Below are positions 24,517 through 32,499 of a stretch of 64,000 bases of DNA, piece after piece (positions within the stretch are counted from its first letter, which is position 1; every line of letters begins with the position of its first letter). This DNA comes from a virus. Where the stretch lies: positions 1-64,000 of IMG/VR virus record IMGVR_UViG_3300021197_001433. One strand, given 5' to 3'. The position numbers were made by a program, and so were the translations under genes. Under the pieces are notes generated by a model. That model searched no databases, was not told the origin of the DNA, and saw only the letters and a list, made by a program, of their open reading frames with translations.

Positions 24517-25315
24517 ATCTTTTTATTAACTCCTGTGTACAAAAATTTTTGTTATAGTAATGAAATGGCACTGTTTGAGCGTAACCATTAACGCAAAATG
24601 TCATATCATCTGTTAGTGTCCAATGGCAACTGTCCTGCCAATCATCCGTATTAAATTTGTTGATATGTTTTTTCATATGTGTGAAGGTTGGATAATTTAA
24701 TGTTGGAACATAGAATTGTTCGCTGCCTAGTTCAGTTGCAGCAATACTCATAAACACATCTGTATCTGCAGTGTTATGTCTACAGTTACTTAGCACTGTG
24801 TTCTTGTACACATTAAAATTATCAAACACTTGTTGACATTTATCAAAAAACTGTTTTGTTTCAGTACAATGTCTGAAATACATAAAGCCATTGTAAGCAT
24901 TGCATAGATTGTTCTCATGCCACATACGCCTGTGGTGCTGATCTTCTACTACTTCGCCTCTGTAGTTCTGTACTTGTGTAGTAAAACAGACATTGCGCAG
25001 TCTACATCCTGCCCACCAGTGATCAATATTGCTGGTTATAAGCATGTCACTTTCTACTTTGAATGTTTCTTTAAAAGGAGTAAGTTCCCATGCCAGACAT
25101 TCGCTGGCAAATGGCGCCATTGTAGGTATAGTAATTACTTTGTCAAACACATCTAACATATATTCTGGCACAGGCGTTGCTGTATCTACTACCACTGCAA
25201 AGTCATTTATCTTACAATAAGTTTTTACGCTAAGAGCAAGCAGGTATGCACACTGTAGATATTGTTCGCCCTGTGCAAACGTTAGATAGCCTTGATCGCG
25301 TGTTTTTGCTCTCAT
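24503..25315 (-). CDS. GT-A-type glycosyltransferase-like protein
   Basis: A 270-residue protein with the layout of a GT8-like transferase: an N-terminal strand-helix part (YLLALSVKTYCKINDFAVVV), then KVESDMLIT where ESD stands in the DxD position, a middle with NAYNGFMYFR (a common product-binding element), and TADTDVFMS. It is related in layout to the next gene (25312). It probably adds a sugar from a nucleotide sugar. It overlaps the neighbouring gene by 4 bases. Confidence 0.65.
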   Translation of the reverse strand: MRAKTRDQGYLTFAQGEQYLQCAYLLALSVKTYCKINDFAVVVDTATPVPEYMLDVFDKVITIPTMAPFASECLAWELTPFKETFKVESDMLITSNIDHWWAGCRLRNVCFTTQVQNYRGEVVEDQHHRRMWHENNLCNAYNGFMYFRHCTETKQFFDKCQQVFDNFNVYKNTVLSNCRHNTADTDVFMSIAATELGSEQFYVPTLNYPTFTHMKKHINKFNTDDWQDSCHWTLTDDMTFCVNGYAQTVPFHYYNKNFCTQELIKRYGLQ

Positions 25316-26070
25316 AGTTTATCGCCTATTTCTAAAAGACTGCGCTTGTTCATTACATGTAAATCACCAGTGTAGCGTACAACGTTATGTGATTTTTTGT
25401 ATTCATACTTTATTAACCATCGACCATTGCGGTAATCCAGCACACTATCACTACTACTAAGTGCAGGCAGTGCATAGTCAAATGTGTCCATGTTCGCATA
25501 CCCATTGCATATTTGATGCGCAATACTTAGTGCAAAGTCATTACGAAAAGGTGTTTTACTGTATCCAAAAAGTTTAGCAAAGTAATCATAGTTTTTGTAT
25601 ACCATGTGCCAGGTATCAAATATACGCTGTGCATGTTCTGATTTACGAAAATACACCACTGTTGCCCAGCGCATTTCAAATCCATTTTCTGTCATAAACT
25701 GATCATGTCTAAACTGATCATTGCCTGTTATATCCCAACTGCTATTATGACATATAAAATCTTTATCACACCCAAAATAGTTTGCTAGTGTATCACACTG
25801 CACAATGTAATCACTGTCTAATAATATAGTTTCATCATAAGGACTTAGTTCATATGCACTGTATCTTCCTATATTATTCCATTCAGTGCCCTCAAGTTCA
25901 CCATTTGGATAACGAAAAGTACGGAAGTTGCGTTGCGCCGGATCTAATTTAATTATTGTACAAGGTACGTTTAAGTGTTTGGTTGCAAGTCGTGCGCACA
26001 TTTCACTTAGACTTTTGTAGTCTAACTGAGCACTTTCACTATATAATATAACAACGCCTTTAGACTTCAA
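25312..26070 (-). CDS. GT-A-type glycosyltransferase-like protein
   Basis: A 252-residue protein starting with TTG at 26070, since no ATG is available and it overlaps the previous gene by 11 bases. ILLDSDYIV near residue 83 gives a clean DxD motif for metal and nucleotide-sugar binding. RWATVVYFRKSEHAQRIF follows, as in GT8-like proteins, and the C-terminal LHVMNKRSLLE resembles the HxxxK/R element that closes the active site. It is second in the operon after the consensus promoter. Confidence 0.7.
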   Translation of the reverse strand: MKSKGVVILYSESAQLDYKSLSEMCARLATKHLNVPCTIIKLDPAQRNFRTFRYPNGELEGTEWNNIGRYSAYELSPYDETILLDSDYIVQCDTLANYFGCDKDFICHNSSWDITGNDQFRHDQFMTENGFEMRWATVVYFRKSEHAQRIFDTWHMVYKNYDYFAKLFGYSKTPFRNDFALSIAHQICNGYANMDTFDYALPALSSSDSVLDYRNGRWLIKYEYKKSHNVVRYTGDLHVMNKRSLLEIGDKL

Positions 26071-26404
26071 CTTGCCCTGCTTTGCGCTTGTCCTTTAGCA
26101 GTTGATATTCATTGTGCCAATCATTGTGTACTTCATTCCAGCGTTCGTCACACAATTCTAATAGTTCTTGTACATTAACCTCAATAGGAGTATCGTAACT
26201 ATCTGGAATAATAGTCTCTACGGACTTGTTAAACAAACCTACATTCACGTTTTTCATGTACAAGTAACTTAGCAGTGTCATATCAACACGAAACAATCCA
26301 CCATTGTATGTTACACTAAGGCGTTGCTGTTGTTGTTCTTTAAGTGTTTGTTTTTGCCTATTAAGCGCAAAACGCTCATTAGCATATGATTCTAGATTTT
26401 CCAT
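26060..26404 (-). CDS. conserved phage hypothetical protein, first gene of the accessory operon
   Basis: A 114-residue protein. The ATG at 26404 is chosen over an in-frame TTG at 26440, which lies in the promoter -35. The N-terminal 30 residues are Gln/Lys-rich and helical; then comes SVTYNGGLFRVDMTLLSYLY, a segment I recall from conserved cyanophage proteins near tail genes, and an acidic helical end. There is no Shine-Dalgarno sequence, and the predicted transcription start is one base before the ATG, so a leaderless mRNA is likely. Function unknown. Confidence 0.7.
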   Translation of the reverse strand: MENLESYANERFALNRQKQTLKEQQQQRLSVTYNGGLFRVDMTLLSYLYMKNVNVGLFNKSVETIIPDSYDTPIEVNVQELLELCDERWNEVHNDWHNEYQLLKDKRKAGQVEV

Positions 26405-26411
26405 AGTAGAT

Positions 26412-26440
26412 ATTATAACAGGCGCCGTAGCGCCTGTCAA
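26412..26440 (-). promoter_or_regulatory. perfect sigma70 consensus promoter of the accessory operon
   Basis: Read on the minus strand: TTGACA (26440-26435), exactly 17 bp, TATAAT (26417-26412). Both hexamers match the consensus fully. The predicted +1 is near 26405. The spacer consists almost wholly of an inverted repeat (see the hairpin entry). It would recruit unmodified host RNA polymerase and so permit early expression of genes 26404 to 8032. Confidence 0.8.
26418..26437 (-). terminator. GC-rich hairpin with UACG loop inside a promoter spacer
   Basis: The perfect 8-bp stem ACAGGCGC/GCGCCTGT has a 4-base loop, TACG on the minus strand, giving a C(UACG)G tetraloop of the very stable UNCG class. 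It lies 24 bases after the stop of the structural gene at 26462 and is followed by TTATAATAT. It may terminate or insulate late virion transcripts while its DNA forms the spacer of the next promoter. Confidence 0.6.
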
Positions 26441-26461
26441 TAGTAAAAATGTTAATTTATA

Positions 26462-27367
26462 TTAAGAGTGACCTGCAGTACCAGATACTGTGATTGTGCC
26501 ACCAGCATCAGTAACATGAGTAGTATCGTGTTTTTCACTAGTAAATGACATACGCTTTGTGCCATCCACTTGGTCTTGTACGTTATAAATTGACTTGTTG
26601 AAACTTGTATTATCTGCTGCACTATCAACCCATGTGCAACTTACTTCTACACTTGCAGCACTGTCTTGTGTTCTAGCCTGCCACTGCACAAAGTTTGCTG
26701 TGTATGGACTTGTACCTTCTGCTTGTTTAAACACTGTAGCATAAGTTGCTGTAAGATCATAATAACCTTTGTCAGTGTCGTTAGTAGTTGGTGATCCTGA
26801 ACCACCGCTTTTACCTGATGTTTGTCCATTGATAAAGTATGTACCTGCTGCAGTTAACAGTGCAGCCCAGGCATTTGCTTTGGCATCTGATGTATGCCCA
26901 GTAAGTGTACCTGACATACCTAAACGCCCACCTGCGTTAAAAAAGTAACGTGCTTGGTTTGTACTAGCCCATGCCCACTTGTGTGTAAATGTCATAGTGC
27001 CTGTAAATGTCGCTGTGCTATCTCTGTTTGTTGTTGTAGCCGATTGCCTAGTAGCAACGTTTAATCTATTTGTTGTTACTGTTGCAATATTTGTTGAAAT
27101 TGCTGCAATTGCTCCAATGACATCACCAGCACTTGGGTTAGTAATTGAAGTAATAGTGCTGCCTTGATGTGATGCACTACTTGTTACTCGTGCTAACAAT
27201 GTTACCCATTGTGAAGCCGCCACTGCGCTACCAGCCGTAACAGCACTTACTGTTGTGCCTTGTCCATATCCAGCATCACCTGTTCCAGTGCCCCATATTG
27301 CGTTTACACTAGTTGCAAATCCATTATAGTGATCATCTAGAATTGAATCGCCTGTTTGATATGCCAT
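26462..27367 (-). CDS. virion structural / tail-fibre-associated protein
   Basis: A 301-residue Ser/Thr/Ala/Gly-rich protein starting MAYQTGDSILDDHYNGF. The segment QARYFFNAGGRL is a signature I recall from T4-like cyanophage structural proteins near the tail fibres. It probably sits at the distal tail fibre or its adaptor. CGGAG precedes the start. It is the last gene of the late virion run on this strand; a strong hairpin follows. Confidence 0.7.
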   Translation of the reverse strand: MAYQTGDSILDDHYNGFATSVNAIWGTGTGDAGYGQGTTVSAVTAGSAVAASQWVTLLARVTSSASHQGSTITSITNPSAGDVIGAIAAISTNIATVTTNRLNVATRQSATTTNRDSTATFTGTMTFTHKWAWASTNQARYFFNAGGRLGMSGTLTGHTSDAKANAWAALLTAAGTYFINGQTSGKSGGSGSPTTNDTDKGYYDLTATYATVFKQAEGTSPYTANFVQWQARTQDSAASVEVSCTWVDSAADNTSFNKSIYNVQDQVDGTKRMSFTSEKHDTTHVTDAGGTITVSGTAGHS

Positions 27368-27382
27368 TTACTCTTTCTCCGA

Positions 27383-28837
27383 TTAGTTAATTGTAACAAA
27401 GGCTTCTACAGTGCCTTCTTCCATTGTTGTTTTGGAATTGATAGCCCTGCCGATAACATTAAATGCTGTAATTGATTCGTCGCTGTTAACGGCTCTTGCT
27501 AGTCCATTGCCTGCGCTTACTAGTCTATCACCTTTATTTACCATTCCAATTACACGCACAGGAACTCTTCCTGCAACCGCTACTGGTGATCCACCTTTTT
27601 GCGCACTATTCATTAGGTACGCTGGTTTACTACTAACAACTCCAAATACATTATTTGAAAGTTCATCATTTACTGCAGTAATTTCTTCTGCGCCTCCCAG
27701 TGCTACAATAGTACCAGGTGCATATGCTGAGTCTGCTCTAAAGTTTTCAGCCAAGTCAGCATACTGTGCCGCAGTGGATGTTCCGTTAAATGTTGTTGCA
27801 AACACTGTATTCACTCTGTTACCGCTTGTACCAATGTTTACTGTGCCACTAATTAGGATGTTACCTGTCATTGTGCCACCAGTTGTTGGAAGTGCGCCAC
27901 TGCCTGACACTTGACTGTCAACATACGCTTTAGTTGCAACACCTAGGTTATCACTAGGAGCACCTGCTACAAGAACACGGTTTGTTGCGCCATCAACTGT
28001 CATTGCTGTGCTAACAACACCACCATCGTTAACTTTGATTAGGATATCACCATCGCTAGTTGCGTTACTTAGGCTTACGTCACTGCCACTAACACCAACT
28101 GTAAAGTCACTGTCAACACCAACAACCATGCCAGTGTCGTTAAGAATACTTAACACACCACTTGTACTATCACTTGCGTTACTGCGGAGATAGTTAGCGG
28201 CTGCTTGTCCACCTAGGGCATCAGAATCTGTTGATGTACCTTGGAACTTAATATCTGAAATTGCTGTACTTAATTGTACACCTGGCTTAATAGTTGCAAA
28301 ACCTGAAAGCGCACTCTGCGGAGTAAATGCTGCATCCTTGGATACTGTGCCAACTACTGTGTTGTTTGTGTAAAGTTTAATAACAACATGATCTGTTGCA
28401 CCATTGTCTGTAACAGTTTCAACAATAGCACCTGATGTTCCTGTGCCACTAGTAAATGATGGACCAATTGTTGTAAAACTAGATCCATTATATACTTTCA
28501 ACTGTCCGTTTGTGGTATCCCACCAAAGGTCACCAGTAACATTTGTACTTGGCTGACTGCTACTTGCAGTACTACTACTAACAGTTTTAAATGCACTGCC
28601 TGTGTAAACTTTAAGTAGGTTGTTTGTTTTATCCCACCACATTTGACCTGCTACTGGACTGCTTGGTGCGCTAGTATTACTAAAATTTTCTAATAGTTTT
28701 ACTAGGTTCTCATTAAAGAACTCCCCATAGCCAGCGTAGTTCTTACCTATAAGTGTAAGATCAGTGGTTGTATCAATAGTTCCATCTGCTACTGTTGCAA
28801 GAATAGTACCATCTGTTTTGTTAACTGTATAAGCCAT
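27383..28837 (-). CDS. tail fibre protein (shared YADLAE C-terminal domain)
   Basis: A 484-residue fibre. The N-terminal part has two repeats of a WWD-T-N-LKVY motif (QMWWDKTNNLLKVY and DLWWDTTNGQLKVY), typical of phage fibres that attach to baseplates. The middle is beta-rich and contains SDNLGVATKAYVDSQV, a common fibre adhesin hinge. The end (YADLAENF, PGTIVALGG, GVVSSKPAYLMN, GRVPVRV) is homologous to the end of the fibre at 29565. The late promoter GATAAATA lies about 32 bases upstream and GGAG precedes the ATG. Confidence 0.8.
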   Translation of the reverse strand: MAYTVNKTDGTILATVADGTIDTTTDLTLIGKNYAGYGEFFNENLVKLLENFSNTSAPSSPVAGQMWWDKTNNLLKVYTGSAFKTVSSSTASSSQPSTNVTGDLWWDTTNGQLKVYNGSSFTTIGPSFTSGTGTSGAIVETVTDNGATDHVVIKLYTNNTVVGTVSKDAAFTPQSALSGFATIKPGVQLSTAISDIKFQGTSTDSDALGGQAAANYLRSNASDSTSGVLSILNDTGMVVGVDSDFTVGVSGSDVSLSNATSDGDILIKVNDGGVVSTAMTVDGATNRVLVAGAPSDNLGVATKAYVDSQVSGSGALPTTGGTMTGNILISGTVNIGTSGNRVNTVFATTFNGTSTAAQYADLAENFRADSAYAPGTIVALGGAEEITAVNDELSNNVFGVVSSKPAYLMNSAQKGGSPVAVAGRVPVRVIGMVNKGDRLVSAGNGLARAVNSDESITAFNVIGRAINSKTTMEEGTVEAFVTIN

Positions 28838-28868
28838 CTTTATTTGCTCCGCATGTATTCGTTACTGT

Positions 28869-28876
28869 TATTTATC
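28869..28876 (-). promoter_or_regulatory. T4-like late promoter (GATAAATA)
   Basis: GATAAATA on the minus strand, 32 bases upstream of the ATG at 28837. T4 late promoters are TATAAATA -10 elements recognised by gp55; the same octamer occurs upstream of 32441. Confidence 0.55.
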
Positions 28877-28896
28877 AACTGCATTAACTGGGTATA

Positions 28897-29565
28897 TTAT
28901 ATACTACTCAGGTTAGTCAGTGTTTGTATTCTAACTGTGTAATCAATTTGTATTAGTCTGTTTAAACTTTTTTGTACCGGATGAAATACAACATGTGTCA
29001 GTAGTTTACCCGTATTAACTGTGCCTGTCCAACTGCGCAAGCCTAATTCATCAAATGTGTAAGTGTCATTAAAATTACTAGTGTTATCAAATGCTGCTTG
29101 ATCATTTGGTTCACCATAATCTAGTAAACAACTTACAATAATATCTGTATAAATTTGTCCAGCAGTGTGACTGGTTGCAAGTTTATTTCTTGCAGTATCA
29201 GTGTTTAAACTACTGTTATCATCCACAACTTTATAGTAAGTTTGATTGTAAAGATTAGCATTACTACCGCTACTATTAGCAGGCAAGTATGTAATTACAC
29301 CTGTTGGATCAACACTAGTGCCACCATTACCAAAAGCCATTTCATGTATAAAGCCTGTGGTTTTATTTGATAAACTTAGTGCAAGTGCTTCACTCATATT
29401 CTCATAGTGAATAGCATTACGCTTGTTAACATAATCTTCGCCTGTATCTGGATCAAAGATTCGAATATGCCCTTCCATCATCACGCCACTAGTGTCTTTC
29501 AGCGCACTTTCTGGTTGTTGTGGTTGTTCGATGTTATCGTTCATTTCTTGTTCCTGACCGTCCAT
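28897..29565 (-). CDS. virion structural protein (tail region)
   Basis: A 222-residue protein, with no clear domain, lying between two tail fibres. After a Gln/Asn-rich acidic start it has the segment GHIRIFDPDTGEDYVNKRNAIHYENMSEAL, which is like neck or baseplate proteins of marine T4-like phages that I recall. Its ATG shares bases with the TAA of the fibre at 29565 (TAATG), implying coupled translation and possibly a stoichiometric link, such as a fibre connector or chaperone. Confidence 0.65.
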   Translation of the reverse strand: MDGQEQEMNDNIEQPQQPESALKDTSGVMMEGHIRIFDPDTGEDYVNKRNAIHYENMSEALALSLSNKTTGFIHEMAFGNGGTSVDPTGVITYLPANSSGSNANLYNQTYYKVVDDNSSLNTDTARNKLATSHTAGQIYTDIIVSCLLDYGEPNDQAAFDNTSNFNDTYTFDELGLRSWTGTVNTGKLLTHVVFHPVQKSLNRLIQIDYTVRIQTLTNLSSI

Positions 29566-32441
29566 TATACTTTAAGCATACATTCTACAAGACTTTCGCC
29601 TAAATCGCTATTTGTTTCTAATGCAATTCCAACAATTTTTCCTTGTCCGTTTGCACTTGCACAACCGTTGTTTGCTACAAATACAGGCTGTCCTTTGCTA
29701 ACAGTTCCTACAACACGGACTGGCACACGACCAACTAGTGCAATATCCTGTCCGTCTATAGCATTGTTCATTAGGAAAGCAGGCTGTGTAGATATAACAC
29801 CTGCAATGTAGTCATCTTCGCTAGTTGCCCGTGTCATTTCTGCATCACCGCCTACACTTACTACAGTACCTGGCGAATATTCTGCATCTGTTGTATATTT
29901 CTCAGCCAAGTCAGCATATAGTGCAGACGATGCTTGACCAGTAATTGCCTGGCTAAATGTAACAACACCGTTTGAAGCAATTGATATTGCATCTAAGTCA
30001 CTGGCACTTCCAATAAGTCCACCATCTGCAATTACTAAATCACCTGCTACAGTAAAGTCTCCAATACTACTCAAACTTGCTGTTTCTGCGGCTGTTGCAC
30101 TGGCTGCTGTTCTAAACGACAACTTGGTTGCGTTGTTATCCGCAGCAAAGTCGCCTTCTGATACCGCAGCAATACCTGCTGCTACTAATATAGCATCAGT
30201 TCCAGTGCCTTCTGCGGGTGCCTGAAAGTCAATCTGTCCTAAAACATCGTTAGCAGCAATATCGTTATCACCAGCACTGAAATTTAGGATTGGGAAACTG
30301 TTATCCGCTGTCGCAGGGACACTCAGTGTTAATCCTGCATCTGCTACATGTGTAAGCACAACATCATTATCTGCTCCAAAACTAATTGTAGCACCATCAT
30401 GTTGTAGTTCTAGATCCTGTGTTAGAGTAACATCACCATCTGCTCCAATAGCAATGGCATCTGGGTCTGAAGCACTACCAATAGTTCCAGCATCTTTAAT
30501 TATGAAGTCATCTGAAATTGTCAATAGACCAGCACTGCTTAATGACATCTTAGATGATGCTGCTTCACTTGCGCCAGTGTGGAATTCTAATTTTGTTGCA
30601 TTATTATCTGCAGCAAAGTCGCCTTCTGATACTGCTTGGATAGCGGCGGCTACTAGTATAGCATCTGTGCCTGTTCCTTCATCTGGCGCTTGAAACTCGA
30701 TCTTACCTATGACATCACTAGCAGCGATATCTGTTTCACCAGTTTGTAATGTCAACGTAATTGGTTTATCATCACCAGTGGCAGTGTGTTTTAGTATTAA
30801 TCCAGTATCGTGATTGTGAATGAATTTAATTTCATTGTTAGCACCAAATGTTAATTCTGCACCGTCATGTTGTAATTCTAAATCCTGTGTAAGTGTAATA
30901 TCACCATCTGCGCCAATAGAAAGTGCATCTGTATCACTTGCACTACCAATGTTAGCACCGTCAGGCACTACAATATTAGTACCAAATGTTGCTGTTGCAC
31001 TTACAAGTGTAAGTTCTGCAACGTTGTCAACTTTCATAACAATGCTGCCCGTGCCACTATCAATTGTTTCTACACTAGTGTCACCTTCAATAATTTTATC
31101 TGCATTGAGACTACTAATACTTGAATCAACATATGCTTTTGTTGCTGCTTCTTGGGCGTTAGTTGGATCAGTAACGTTAACAATTTTGTTACTGTTCATA
31201 TCCATGTTACTGTCAAGTTCTACTACACCAGTGCCGCTTGCTAGTAGGACTAGGTTAGCGTTTGTAGAGTTTGTAGTAATATTGTTTCCAGATATTGTTA
31301 CTTCATCCATGATTGCAGCATCAACATAAAGATTCTTAAATCTTACAGTATCAGTTCCAATGTCAAGATCACTGTCAGTCTCTGGTGATAGTGAACCAGT
31401 CAGCAGTGTCATTTTATCTGCACCATTAACTCTCATTACTATTTTGTTATCTGTGCCAAATTTGATCTGATTGTCTGCATCGCGACCAATAACCATACTA
31501 GCATTCAACAAACTTGTAATACCAGTTTGTGCACCTGTTATAGAACCATTAAGCGTATCTGCATACACATTTGTCCATCTTACACTGTTTGTGCCTAAAT
31601 CAAATGTACTGTCTGCACTTGGTACAATACTACCAACTGTTTGGACTACGCCTGTGCCGTTTGGCTTGAGAATAATATTTGCGTTTGTACTAATATTTTC
31701 AATAGTGTTTGCTGCACTATTCAACTTTAAGTTACCGAACTCTGGTGCCGTTGATGATGCAATACTAATACCATTTGTACTTTGCGTTAGTACAATGTTA
31801 TCGCCCTGTGTTAATTGTCTAAAGTTAAATGTAACACCTGACTTGCCAGCAAATACGTCTTTACCATTTGATACTTGTAGGCTTGCTGCTTGGTTGGCTT
31901 CACCGCCTGCTGCGCCTGGAAGTTCAGCAAGTTCAATCTTGCCACTAGTGGCATTATAAACAAGTCCATGACCATTGGTTGGGCTATTCAACGTTGTGGT
32001 CAAAACATCCTGTAGTTGCGTAATACTAATATTATTAATTCTTGCTTGTACTTCAGCAAGACTTGGTCCAGTGTATGTAATAGCACCTGAGGTTGCGTTG
32101 TATGATAAACTTCCATCTCCGCCTGCATCTGTAACACTAATTGCATCTCGTATTTCTGCATCAGTAAGTTGGATAACACCTGTTGAAGCATCATAAGAGA
32201 GGTTGTCACCTGAAACACTAATTGCTCCTCTTGCTCTAGCAGTAGTGTGGTATTGGTTAGTGCCCTCTGCAATGTTAGTAGTTGTTAAAGTAATTGCGTT
32301 AGCGGTTGCGCTGACGCTGTTAACAGTTTTTACATAGGCACCCTCAATTGTAGTGGTACGCCCATCCAAATCACTGAAGTTACCGTCCAGTTCGTTAAAC
32401 GTAAGAGCGGTGCTCTTCGTATTTCTTAGTACTATAGCCAT
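29565..32441 (-). CDS. long tail fibre protein with 156-residue repeats
   Basis: A 958-residue fibre. It begins MAIVLRNTKSTALTF, a start common in cyanophage fibres, continues with beta-rich repeats such as ADGDxTLTQDLELQHDGA, and ends with the same YADLAE / PGTVVSVGG / GVISTQPAFLMN / GRVPVRV domain as the fibre at 27383. DNA and protein show two full units and part of a third with an exact 468-base period. GGAG lies before the ATG and GATAAATA 35 bases upstream. Likely host-receptor binding. Confidence 0.82.
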   Translation of the reverse strand: MAIVLRNTKSTALTFNELDGNFSDLDGRTTTIEGAYVKTVNSVSATANAITLTTTNIAEGTNQYHTTARARGAISVSGDNLSYDASTGVIQLTDAEIRDAISVTDAGGDGSLSYNATSGAITYTGPSLAEVQARINNISITQLQDVLTTTLNSPTNGHGLVYNATSGKIELAELPGAAGGEANQAASLQVSNGKDVFAGKSGVTFNFRQLTQGDNIVLTQSTNGISIASSTAPEFGNLKLNSAANTIENISTNANIILKPNGTGVVQTVGSIVPSADSTFDLGTNSVRWTNVYADTLNGSITGAQTGITSLLNASMVIGRDADNQIKFGTDNKIVMRVNGADKMTLLTGSLSPETDSDLDIGTDTVRFKNLYVDAAIMDEVTISGNNITTNSTNANLVLLASGTGVVELDSNMDMNSNKIVNVTDPTNAQEAATKAYVDSSISSLNADKIIEGDTSVETIDSGTGSIVMKVDNVAELTLVSATATFGTNIVVPDGANIGSASDTDALSIGADGDITLTQDLELQHDGAELTFGANNEIKFIHNHDTGLILKHTATGDDKPITLTLQTGETDIAASDVIGKIEFQAPDEGTGTDAILVAAAIQAVSEGDFAADNNATKLEFHTGASEAASSKMSLSSAGLLTISDDFIIKDAGTIGSASDPDAIAIGADGDVTLTQDLELQHDGATISFGADNDVVLTHVADAGLTLSVPATADNSFPILNFSAGDNDIAANDVLGQIDFQAPAEGTGTDAILVAAGIAAVSEGDFAADNNATKLSFRTAASATAAETASLSSIGDFTVAGDLVIADGGLIGSASDLDAISIASNGVVTFSQAITGQASSALYADLAEKYTTDAEYSPGTVVSVGGDAEMTRATSEDDYIAGVISTQPAFLMNNAIDGQDIALVGRVPVRVVGTVSKGQPVFVANNGCASANGQGKIVGIALETNSDLGESLVECMLKV
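30015..30950 (-). repeat. tandem 468-bp repeats in the tail fibre gene
   Basis: The codons for IGSASD-x-DA-x-I recur at 30950, 30482 and 30014, each 468 bases apart, giving two complete 156-residue units and the start of a third. Within units, TLTQDLELQHDGA, EGTGTDAILVAA and AVSEGDFAADNNATKL are nearly identical. Expected to allow length change by recombination. Confidence 0.8.
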
Positions 32442-32475
32442 TTTTTATATTCTCCGCATATGCTTGTCATATCAT

Positions 32476-32483
32476 TATTTATC
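32476..32483 (-). promoter_or_regulatory. T4-like late promoter (GATAAATA)
   Basis: GATAAATA on the minus strand, 35 bases upstream of the long tail fibre ATG, in the 58-base gap after the giant gene. Confidence 0.55.
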
Positions 32484-32499
32484 GCTTGTAAAACTTGTA

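Noticed and set aside
27411-27914. Long plus-strand frame opposite a tail fibre (also 30820-31329 and 31471-31959)
   Set aside because: Ser/Thr/Pro-rich mirror frames of repetitive fibre coding sequence, with no start signals. They are shadows of the minus-strand genes.
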